From assembly GCA_036381195.1 (NCBI GenBank), contig DASVDH010000062.1, positions 1 through 64,000 of the forward strand: DNA of 64,000 bases, read 5' to 3'. The notes beneath the pieces are model-generated. The model had not been told where the DNA came from, searched no databases, and was given only the letters and a program-made list of their open reading frames with translations. Position numbers and translations under genes: made by a program. The stretch's first letter is position 1. Each line of letters opens with the position of its first letter. This DNA is from RSA9 sp036381195 (GTDB lineage: Bacteria > Gemmatimonadota > Gemmatimonadetes > Longimicrobiales > RSA9). This document shows, in pieces, positions 25,171 through 32,847 of this stretch.

Positions 25171-28122
25171 TCAGAAGGTGAACCGGAGTGAGGCCAGGAA
25201 GGTCCGCATCGGTGGGAGCTGGTAGTACTCCCGCCGCGCCAGCCCGTTGAGGCCCGAATCACCCAGGTCGGAGACCTCGGGGTCGATCCCGGTGTAATCC
25301 GTGATCTTGAACAGGTTGCGCCCCGCCAGCGTCAGGGTCGCCGTGCGGCCGCCGGTCCACTCCGACGGCAGCCGATAGCTGAGCGTGACCGTGCGCAGCT
25401 TGAAGAAGTCCGCCTTCTCGATAAAGAAATCCGCGTTCTGGTCGGGCCGGTTGATGGCGCAGCGTGCCCGCTCGAGCGCGGTCACCTTCGCGAGCGCGGA
25501 CGGATCTCCATTCTCCGCGGCCCGCAGCGCCTTCTGCGCCTCGTAGCAGGGGTACCAGACGAACCGGTTCGCGTTCTGGTAGCCCGTCCAGTTCTGCAGG
25601 TAATGCCCGCCCTGATGCTCTCCCAGCACGTCCAGCGTGATGCGGTTGAAGAGCGTCAACGTGGTCCCGACCGCGATCGTCCGGGTCGGGTAGATCGGGC
25701 CGATGAACGTGTCGGTCGGCGTCAGTACGGGGTCGGCGAATTCGTTCGGGTTCAGGACCTTCACCCCGTAGATGGCCGGCACCGGCCGGCCCTCCTTGGC
25801 CCACGACCCCAGGCCGATCGAAACGTCCTCGCCGCCCAGGTCGATGGCCTTCGTCTCGTTGGTCGAGAGACTCAGCCGCACGCGCCAGTCCACTGTCGGT
25901 GTGACGATCAGGCCGCCGTCGAGCTGCAGCTCGATGCCCTTGTTCTCGAGCTCTCCGATGTTCTCGAGCTGGCGGTTCGCGAATCCCTGCGAGGGCGGGT
26001 AGCGCACCTGGACCAGCGCGTCGAGCGTGCGCTGGTGGTAGAACGTGAACTCCGCGCCGAGCCGGCCCTGGAACGCGCTCGACTCGAAGCCCACCTCGAT
26101 CTCCCGCGTGCGCTCGGGGCCGAGGTCGGGGTTGCCGATCTGGTCCGGCGTGAAGCCCGGGTTCCCCTCGTCACCCGCGACGGGCTCCCACGTCCGCGAC
26201 GCATCGAACGCGCCCGGCGCCTTGCCCGCCTCGCCGACCGCGGCGCGCAGCTTGAACGTCTCCCACTGCTCGGACGGCCAGAAGGCGAGGTCGCTCAGGA
26301 CGTAGGACGCGCTGATCTTCGGGTAGACCTGCAGGCCGAAGCTCTCGCCGAACGCGCTGTTCCCGTCGACGCGCACGCCGGCCGTGATGAAGAGCCGGTC
26401 GTTCCAGCCCATGACCTGCTGCGCGAAGAAGCCCGCGTTCACCACGCGGAGCCGCTGATCGAACGTGACGTCCCGCAACGACCCCGACGTCACCGTGGGG
26501 TTGCCGGGCCCCGAAAAGTTCTGTCCCTGGAAATTGGTCTGCCGGTTCCGGTCCTCGAAGAGCTGGCCGCCCCACGAGAACGTGGACGCGGCGCCCAACA
26601 GCTCGTGGCGGAACGACCCCACGTAGTCCAGGGACAGCGTCGTGTGATTCCAGGCCTGGGTCAGCATCTGCCCCAGCGGCTGGCGGGAGAACCCGAAGGG
26701 CAGGTGCGTGAGATTGTCCGCGGCGTTGTAATCGTACCCGACGGTGAACCGGTGCGACCAGCGCTCGTTCGGCTCCCAGCGGATCGTGAGCCCGCTCACG
26801 AAATGGTCGTTGTTGTTGAAGAGCTCCTGCTCGAGGATCTCGCCGTTCGCCAGGCACACGATGCTGTCATCCTCGCACAGCTCCGCGTTCTTGAAGTTGT
26901 TGTTCCTGCCGCGCATCACGTTCAGCGTGAAGCCATTGGCCAGGTTGCCGTCCGGCAGCCATCGGATCTTGCGTCTGGTGTAGGCGGTGTTGACCGCGAG
27001 CTCGAGCGTGTTCGACGGGCGGAAGGAGAAATTGCCGCGAAAACCGCCATCCCGGGAGAAGTTGTCCTCGATCACGCCCTGCTCGTCGTTGTACGAGCCG
27101 GAGAGGTAGTACGTCAGCGCCTGACTCCCGCCGCGCACGGACACGCTGTAGCGCTGCACCATCCCCTTGCGCAGCCAGGTCCCACTCGGCGGGCACGTCG
27201 GGTCCTCCCACCGGATCCCGTCGGACGAGACCAGCTCGGGTCCGCGGCACTTCTTCAGGAACAGCCCCGTGGGGTCGCCCTCCGGCCCGACCTGGCCGAG
27301 ATCGTTGTAGCCCGCGCTCACCTCGGCCGACCAGACGGGCGCGCCCGCCGTGCCCCGCTTCGTGAAGATCTGGATCACGCCGCCGGACGCCTCGGTGCCG
27401 TAGAGCGTCGTCGCCGCCGCGCCCTTCACGATCTCGATCCGCTCGATGTCCTCGGGGTTGATGTCGTTGATCGGCAGGGTGCCCTGCCGGGCGGAGCCCG
27501 GCGCCGGCGCGACACGGCTGTAGAGCCGCACCCCGTCCACGTAGACCAGCGGCTCGTTGCCCATCGCGATACTGTTGTTCCCGCGCAGCCGGATCGCGCC
27601 GCCCGACCCCGGCTGGCCCGAGTTGGCCAGCACCGTGACGCCCGTTGCCCGGGCATTGACGATGTCCTGCATGCTGCGAACCGGCGCCAGCTCGATCTCG
27701 GTCGATGCGATGCTCGACAGGCTGTTGCCGACCTCCCGCTTGCGCGCCTGCCCGGCAGTGCCCGTCACCACGATCTGGTCCAGCGGGACCGCGGACTCCT
27801 GCAGCTCGAAATCCACCACCACCGACCCCTCCGCGGGCACGGTCGCCGTCTGCTCGAGCACCTCGTATCCGATGAACTCCACGCGCAGGCGATGCACCCC
27901 GGCGGGGACGTTGCGCAGGAGGTACCGGCCATCCGCGTTGGTCACCGCACCGAGGTTCGTTCCGGGGATGATCACCGAGGCGCCGGCCACCGGCCTCTGC
28001 GTGCCCGCGGCGCGTACCTGGCCGGTCACCGTCCCCTGGGCCGCGGCGGGCACCGCCGCAGCGGCGAGCAGGGCGGGGGGGATCAGCGATCGCAGGCAGA
28101 GGTTCCGCATTGCTCGTGTCAT
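25171..28122 (-). CDS. SusC/RagA-family TonB-dependent receptor
   Basis: ATG at 28122 follows GGAGGT; 983 residues. A signal peptide ends near PAAAQG. The CarboxypepD_reg domain (TVTGQVRAAGTQRPVAGASVII, NADGRYLLRNVPAGVHRL) is followed by a plug with the SusC/RagA signature (IRLRGNNSIAMGNEPLVYVDGVR, INPEDIERIEIVKGAAATTLYG, GVIQIFTKRG). The barrel ends in FLASLRFTF. Together with the SusD-like lipoprotein it forms a pedal-bin outer-membrane importer. A sigma70-like promoter lies about 210-240 bp upstream of the start. There is no linked ECF sigma/anti-sigma pair or hydrolase, so regulation and substrate are open. Confidence 0.93.
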   Translation of the reverse strand: MTRAMRNLCLRSLIPPALLAAAAVPAAAQGTVTGQVRAAGTQRPVAGASVIIPGTNLGAVTNADGRYLLRNVPAGVHRLRVEFIGYEVLEQTATVPAEGSVVVDFELQESAVPLDQIVVTGTAGQARKREVGNSLSSIASTEIELAPVRSMQDIVNARATGVTVLANSGQPGSGGAIRLRGNNSIAMGNEPLVYVDGVRLYSRVAPAPGSARQGTLPINDINPEDIERIEIVKGAAATTLYGTEASGGVIQIFTKRGTAGAPVWSAEVSAGYNDLGQVGPEGDPTGLFLKKCRGPELVSSDGIRWEDPTCPPSGTWLRKGMVQRYSVSVRGGSQALTYYLSGSYNDEQGVIEDNFSRDGGFRGNFSFRPSNTLELAVNTAYTRRKIRWLPDGNLANGFTLNVMRGRNNNFKNAELCEDDSIVCLANGEILEQELFNNNDHFVSGLTIRWEPNERWSHRFTVGYDYNAADNLTHLPFGFSRQPLGQMLTQAWNHTTLSLDYVGSFRHELLGAASTFSWGGQLFEDRNRQTNFQGQNFSGPGNPTVTSGSLRDVTFDQRLRVVNAGFFAQQVMGWNDRLFITAGVRVDGNSAFGESFGLQVYPKISASYVLSDLAFWPSEQWETFKLRAAVGEAGKAPGAFDASRTWEPVAGDEGNPGFTPDQIGNPDLGPERTREIEVGFESSAFQGRLGAEFTFYHQRTLDALVQVRYPPSQGFANRQLENIGELENKGIELQLDGGLIVTPTVDWRVRLSLSTNETKAIDLGGEDVSIGLGSWAKEGRPVPAIYGVKVLNPNEFADPVLTPTDTFIGPIYPTRTIAVGTTLTLFNRITLDVLGEHQGGHYLQNWTGYQNANRFVWYPCYEAQKALRAAENGDPSALAKVTALERARCAINRPDQNADFFIEKADFFKLRTVTLSYRLPSEWTGGRTATLTLAGRNLFKITDYTGIDPEVSDLGDSGLNGLARREYYQLPPMRTFLASLRFTF

Positions 28123-28331
28123 ACCGACCTCCGAAGGTGGGCGAGAGGAAGCCGCAGCCAGCGGCGCAGGCCGGCCAGCCGCCCCTTCAGCAGGGGGCAG
28201 CCGGCAGGACCGAGACGTGACAGGCCGGGCCGCGCGCTCGAGGCGCACGGGCCGGCCGGCGATCGTCACCCTCGAGTGTCACCCGAGCCCCGGGCGGGGA
28301 GCCCGCCCCGGTTCATTTCTGCGTACTCTCC

Positions 28332-28361
28332 AGTATCCGGACCTGGGAGCAGGCGTGTCAA
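28332..28361 (-). promoter_or_regulatory. Sigma70-like promoter of the susC-susD pair
   Basis: Minus-strand TTGACA (28361-28356), 18-bp spacer, GATACT (28337-28332; four of six matches). Predicted start of transcription is near 28325, with a leader of about 200 nt. It directly follows the hairpin at 28374-28398 that ends the upstream gene. Confidence 0.6.
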
Positions 28362-28373
28362 GAGCAATACGAA

Positions 28374-28398
28374 GACCCGGCCGCGATGCGGCCGGGTC
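28374..28398 (-). terminator. Hairpin terminator upstream of the susC promoter
   Basis: GACCCGGCCGC (28374-28384) pairs perfectly with GCGGCCGGGTC (28388-28398) around a 3-base loop. On the minus strand it is followed by TTCGTATTGC, a weak T-rich tail. It separates the hypothetical gene ending at 28572 from the susC promoter. Confidence 0.65.
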
Positions 28399-28571
28399 AC
28401 CACCCGATGGAGGGACGGCGGCCCGGGCGAGCCCGAGCCGGTCGGTGGGCCGCGCATCCCGGGGCTCGCGGACCCTTGGCCTGGCCGGACGAGGGGGCGG
28501 AGGGCCCGCGCGGCGGCGGCCCTGCGGCCACCGCGGCGCCGCGGCTCACCCCTGCCCTGCCCGCGCCGGCC

Positions 28572-29210
28572 TCACCCCGGCCCGTTCGCCCTCGCCGCCA
28601 GATTCTTGTATACGACCCGCCAGCCCGTATACGGCTCCCGCCGCAGGAGCAGGTCCCACAGCTCCCGCAGGATCTGCCCGCCCGCGCCACGGCCGTCCTG
28701 GTACAGGATCACGCGGACGGGCAGGACGTCTTTCTGCAGCGGCCGCTCCGGCACCATGAACTGGAAGATCATGCCGTCGCCGGGGATCGTGCACGTCTCC
28801 GGCCGGGAGCGGTCCTTGCACCGGATCGCCTCCTCCGGGTAGGCGATCGTCGCATCGAACCGCTCCCTCACCTTCTCCAGCGTCGCGACCGTGTGGCGCG
28901 GCCGGCCCCGGAAGCCGGCGCGCATCATGGCTTCGGTGAGCAGGAGCCCGGGCGACACGTAGATCCGGCGGCCCGGCTGCGCGAAGGCCTCCACCACGGC
29001 CTCGACCATGGTGTTCTCCGGACCCTGGGCCCTCGCGGCCCGGGCCGGGAGGGCGGCGAGCGCCGCAGCGCCCAGCACGATGATCGCGGCCCGCCGCCGG
29101 GCCCGCCCCGCGCACCCTGCGCGCCCAGCCCCGCACCCCGGTGGGCGAGGCGGGCCGTGGGGCGGGCGGACGGCCTGTGGCTGGCGGCCTGAGGGGAGCT
29201 CTCTGGACAT
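28572..29210 (-). CDS. Hypothetical exported protein
   Basis: The protein has 212 residues. A long basic N-terminus (RAGCAGRARRRAAIIV) leads into a hydrophobic segment ending ARAARAQG, a plausible signal peptide; the true start may be internal since no good ribosome site precedes the ATG. The mature part (about 150 residues; MVEAVVEAFAQPGRRIYVSPGLLLTEAMMRAGF, IAYPEEAIRCKDRSRPETC, GDGMIFQFMVPERPLQKDVLPVRVILYQDG, GWRVVYKNLAARANGPG) has two Cys that could form a disulfide. I do not recognise the family. It lies downstream of the M14 peptidase gene on the same strand (49 bp gap) and ends before a hairpin at 28374-28398. Confidence 0.6.
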   Translation of the reverse strand: MSRELPSGRQPQAVRPPHGPPRPPGCGAGRAGCAGRARRRAAIIVLGAAALAALPARAARAQGPENTMVEAVVEAFAQPGRRIYVSPGLLLTEAMMRAGFRGRPRHTVATLEKVRERFDATIAYPEEAIRCKDRSRPETCTIPGDGMIFQFMVPERPLQKDVLPVRVILYQDGRGAGGQILRELWDLLLRREPYTGWRVVYKNLAARANGPG

Positions 29211-29258
29211 CGGGCACTCGCTTCGTCGCGGGGAACGGGCGGCCCCGGGGGGCGCGGT

Positions 29259-30938
29259 CTACGGCGACGCCGGCAGCGCGCCGGCGCCGCGCGTCCGCAT
29301 GGGCACGTTTCGCATGATCTTGCGCACCGGCACGGGCTCGCCCGGCTGGAGCCATGCGTCAAAGAAATTCCAGTCGAACAACCCGTCGTCGCTCTCCGGC
29401 TCGAGCAGGTAGGCCGCCAGCCGGCCCAGCGGCTGCGCGAGCCGCACGACCAGCGAGCCCGCCGGCAGCGTCGTCCGGGTGCTCGCGTACGCGCCCTCCA
29501 TCCGCAGCTCGCGATGTCCCTGGAAGGCGCGTGACGCCTTGGTGAGCGACGACGGCGTGAAGGTCACCACCTCGGCCTCGAGCGGCTCCGCGAGCTCCTC
29601 GACCACGATCCCGTGCTGCCGCAGCTTCTCCGCGATCGGCGCCTGCCACGGGCCGGGCGGCAACACGTACACCCGTGCCATCGGCACGCTCCGCGTCGGC
29701 TCGAACACCCCGTAGTCCAGCATCGGGACGGCCCTGATGCTGTCCTGGATCATCACGCGCATCTCACGGCCGTTGCGCGGATTCACCTCGTGGCGGACAG
29801 CGCCGACCAGGATCGGCACCGGCTCCGGCAACGGCCGGATCTCGTACTCCACGCCGATCGGCATCTCACCCTCGCCCTGCGCCGCCTCCACGAATTCCCG
29901 GTCCAGACGCGCCGTCAGCTCCATGATCTCGCTGCCGTGCGCGTCAGCGTAGCGCAGGATCTCCTCGACGAACGCCTCCGTCACCGCGACCCGGTCGCGG
30001 AAATGCAGGTAGCTGTACGCCTCTGACAGGATGGTGAGCCGGTTACGGAAGCCCACGTAGTTCTGTCCCGCGCGGGGCCGGTGGTCGAACCCGACCCACG
30101 CGCGCACCGCCGGCTGCCCCGGCGCCGGCGCGCGCTCCTCGAAGTTGCCGTAGTAGTACGAGCGGAAGCCGTGCTTCTCGAGCAAGGCCCGCTCGATCTC
30201 CGGCATCATCCGGCGGCGGTGATAGTCCAGCAGCTCCGCGGGCAGTGTCAGGTTCAGGGGGATGGAGTAGGTGAGGTGGTACCCGTGATACGAGCCGTTG
30301 GTCGTGTGCAGGTCCACGACGAGGTGCGGGTCCCACTCCGTGTACGCCCGCACCAGCGCCCGCGCCTCTGCGGACTCGAGCTTCATGTAGTCGCGGTTCA
30401 GGTCCAGCCCGTTCGTGTTCCCCCGCGTCCCGACGCCCGCGATCGGGCCGTACTGCGCCGTGCGGTTCATCACGTCGATCGCCTCGTTGCCGTCCACGTT
30501 GTAGATCGGCACGATCAACACGACGAGGCGATCCAGCAGCGGCCGCAGGTCCCCCAACGCGAGCCGCCGCATCAGCATCTGCACCGCCTCCTTCCCCTCC
30601 ACCTCGCCGCCGTGGATGTTCGCCTGCACGAAGACCACCGGCCGGCGGAGCGCCCGCGCGTCCGCCGGCGTCGCCACCGCGGGGTTCGACAGCGTCACCA
30701 GCAGCAGCGGCCGGCCCTGCTCCGAGACGCCGAACGTGTCCACCCGCACCAGCTCCGAGCGCGCAGACAGCGCGGCGAGGAACCGCTGGACGTCCTCGAG
30801 CCGGCTCGTCTCCACATAGCCCGTGCGTTCCGCGCGCGTGGTCAGCGCGGGATCGTCCTGCTGCGCCGCGAGCGGAGCCGGCGCCGCCAGCGCGAGCGCC
30901 AGGATCGCCGGCCCCGTCGCCCTCCAGTACCACCTCAT
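29259..30938 (-). CDS. Exported M14-family zinc carboxypeptidase
   Basis: The protein has 559 residues from the ATG at 30938 (a GTG three codons earlier is possible). A signal peptide ends at LAAQQ. The M14 zinc motif HGGE is in VQANIHGGEVEGKEA (His109, Glu112), with the third ligand His in DLHTTNGSYHGYH and a candidate catalytic Glu in LTILSEAYSYLHFRDRV. RNTNGLDLNRDYMKLE-type substrate-binding residues (Asn-Arg) are present. The C-terminal ~200 residues are an extra beta-rich part typical of large secreted M14 proteins. The product should cleave peptides or amide-linked substrates in the periplasm. The next gene upstream, on the same strand, encodes a TonB-C-domain lipoprotein. Confidence 0.92.
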   Translation of the reverse strand: MRWYWRATGPAILALALAAPAPLAAQQDDPALTTRAERTGYVETSRLEDVQRFLAALSARSELVRVDTFGVSEQGRPLLLVTLSNPAVATPADARALRRPVVFVQANIHGGEVEGKEAVQMLMRRLALGDLRPLLDRLVVLIVPIYNVDGNEAIDVMNRTAQYGPIAGVGTRGNTNGLDLNRDYMKLESAEARALVRAYTEWDPHLVVDLHTTNGSYHGYHLTYSIPLNLTLPAELLDYHRRRMMPEIERALLEKHGFRSYYYGNFEERAPAPGQPAVRAWVGFDHRPRAGQNYVGFRNRLTILSEAYSYLHFRDRVAVTEAFVEEILRYADAHGSEIMELTARLDREFVEAAQGEGEMPIGVEYEIRPLPEPVPILVGAVRHEVNPRNGREMRVMIQDSIRAVPMLDYGVFEPTRSVPMARVYVLPPGPWQAPIAEKLRQHGIVVEELAEPLEAEVVTFTPSSLTKASRAFQGHRELRMEGAYASTRTTLPAGSLVVRLAQPLGRLAAYLLEPESDDGLFDWNFFDAWLQPGEPVPVRKIMRNVPMRTRGAGALPASP

Positions 30939-31001
30939 CGTGTTCACTCTCTCACGTTCGATGATGGTCGCCGCCGGTGTCCGCCGCCGCCCCGTCGCAG
31001 C

Positions 31002-31517
31002 TCACTGCTCTGCGGAGAAGGTGATCGGCATCCACACCCAGACCGCCACGGGCTCGCCGTCACGGTTCAGCGCCGGCTCGAATCGCATCGCCAGGCCGAT
31101 CTGCACGGCGATGGAATCCAGCATCTCGATCCCGGTGCTCTCCACCAGCCGTATCTTGCTGGGGATGCCGTTCTCGGGAACGAACGCGCAGACCGCCGCC
31201 GCCGCGCGCCTCGACCGCTCACCGTACGGCAGGTAGCGTACGCGCGCCATCTCCGCGACGAACTCCCGGTTGGTGAGGGTCGGCGGCTTCGCGGCGCGCC
31301 CATCCTCGGCGCTGTCCGGCTGCGCCTCCGGGGCCGCGGGCGCGCCCCCCGCGGCCTCTCTCTCCGCCGACGCGAGGTCGCACCGGATTCGCGGCCCGCT
31401 GAAAAAGCCGGCGTGTCCCGCACACGCGCCCGTGACGAGCGACACCATACCCAGGACCAGCCCGGCCAGGATGGGTCGCTTCCGTCGCGCGCCGCGCCGC
31501 GCGCATCGCCGCTTCAC
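31002..31517 (-). CDS. Lipoprotein with TonB C-terminal domain
   Basis: The protein has 171 residues, GTG start with GGAGGG four bases before it. The N-terminus is arginine-rich, then hydrophobic, and reaches a lipobox (VTGAC, Cys about 32). The C-terminal ~75 residues fit the TonB_C fold: AVCAFVPENGIPSKIRLVES, TGIEMLDSIAVQIGLAMRFEP, ALNRDGEPVAVWVWMPITF. The usual inner-membrane anchor, Pro/Lys-rich periplasmic spacer and ExbB/ExbD neighbours are missing, and there is a lipobox instead. It may therefore not energise receptors; stand-alone TonB_C lipoproteins are of unknown role. It is divergent from the ADOP remnant starting ~31650. Confidence 0.8.
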   Translation of the reverse strand: MKRRCARRGARRKRPILAGLVLGMVSLVTGACAGHAGFFSGPRIRCDLASAEREAAGGAPAAPEAQPDSAEDGRAAKPPTLTNREFVAEMARVRYLPYGERSRRAAAAVCAFVPENGIPSKIRLVESTGIEMLDSIAVQIGLAMRFEPALNRDGEPVAVWVWMPITFSAEQ

Positions 31518-31649
31518 GGTTCCCTCCCCCGCTCAGACGACTCCGGCACTCGACGGGTCCCGACACGCGAGGCCAGGCGCCGGGTCCTACCCCGGCCCTC
31601 TCCTTCGGCGCTCCGCAAGATACGGCGCGCCACGGGCCTGGGCCACCTC

Positions 31650-32753
31650 TCCGCCCCGCTCCGCCTCCGCGCCGCGGCGGGCTTGCTGCCGGCGGAGCTG
31701 CCGCCGGTGGAAGGGGCGGTGCTGGATCCGCGGGTGCTCGCGTTCGCCATCGCGACCACGGTGCTGGCCGGCCTGGCGTTCGGCGCCGTGCCCGCCCTGG
31801 CCGGCGCGCGGGTGGAGCTGACGGACGCGCTGAAGGAGGGTGCTCGCGGCGGCACTGCGAGCCGGCGCACGGTCCGCGGCGGCCACGTGCTGGTCGCGGC
31901 GGAGGTGGCGCTCGCGCTCGTGCTGGTGCTCGGTGCGGGCCTGCTCACCCGCAGCTTCATCGCGTTGCGCGAGGTGGATCCCGGCTTCCGCAGCGAGGGC
32001 CGGGTCTCGGACCGCATCTCGCTGCCGCTCGCGAAGTACGGCGCCCCCGAGAAGACGTGGGCGTTCTACGACGGCCTCCTCGAGCGGCTCGCGACCTCGC
32101 CGGGCATCCGCGCTGTCGGCGTCGCACGCACGCTGCCGCTGACCGGGACCAGCCACACCTCGGACTTCGTCGTCGAGGGCTGGGCGCCCGGCGAGTTCGG
32201 CGCCGAGGTCAGCCACCAGGCGGTGTCGCCCTCCTACTTCGAGGCGCTGGGCATCCCGCTGTTGCGTGGCCGGCCGCTGCAAGCGACCGACAGGGCGGGC
32301 GCGGAGCCGGTCCTCCTGATCAACGAGGAGCTGGCGCGGCGCTATTTCCCGGACGAGGACCCGATCGGCAAGCGGATCGCGTTCGACCGGCGGCCGGGCG
32401 CGGGCACGACGTGGTGGCGCGTGGTGGGCGTCGTCGGGAACACGCGGCAGCGTGGGATCGCAACCGCGCCGCAGAACGAGGTCTACACGACGTACTGGCA
32501 GGGCCCCGCGTGGGCGCTCGTGGTGGTCGTGCACGGCACGCGGCCGGAGCGCGAGCTGATCCGCACGTTGCACAGCGCCGTCGCCGCCCTGGACGCGGAC
32601 ATCCCGCTGGCCAGCGTCCGGCCGCTCGGGCAGATCTACGCCGCGTTCCTCGTCGTGCCGCTCGTCCTCGCCGCGACCGCCGTCCTGGCCTCGTGGCTGC
32701 CCGCACGGAGCGCGATGCGCGCGGACCCCGTCGCGGCGCTGCGGGCGGAGTAG
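31650..32753 (+). pseudogene. Decayed ADOP-family (MacB/FtsX) ABC permease remnant
   Basis: An open frame reaches the stop at 32753, but only parts of an acidobacterial duplicated orphan permease are present. It begins inside the first FtsX domain (LLPAELPPVEGAVLDPRVLAFA, LAGLAFGAVPALAGARVELTDAL). It continues through the second MacB_PCD domain (TRSFIALREVDPGF, VSPSYFEALGIPLLRGR, NEELARRYFPDEDPIGKRI). Then it jumps near 32645 from the end of that domain (RPLGQIYAAF) to the last helix and tail (ASWLPARSAMRADPVAALRAE). Thus several hundred N-terminal residues and most of the second FtsX domain (about three helices) are missing, and no start codon with a ribosome site is seen. It cannot be a working permease. 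Confidence 0.82.
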
Positions 32754-32847
32754 GGTTGCGCGGGCGGCCTGGGCTTCCCGGCCCGCGCCAGGCCCACACG
32801 AAGCCGCGGAGGCCCGGAGCCCGGAGCCCGGATCCGCCTGCCCGGCG

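Noticed and set aside
25603..28842. A 1079-codon plus-strand open frame
   Set aside because: Antisense to susC and running through its promoter and the hairpin; composition typical of high-GC antisense frames.
31650..32753. Functional ABC permease
   Set aside because: The start, first MacB domain and most of both FtsX domains are missing, and no ATPase gene is adjacent.
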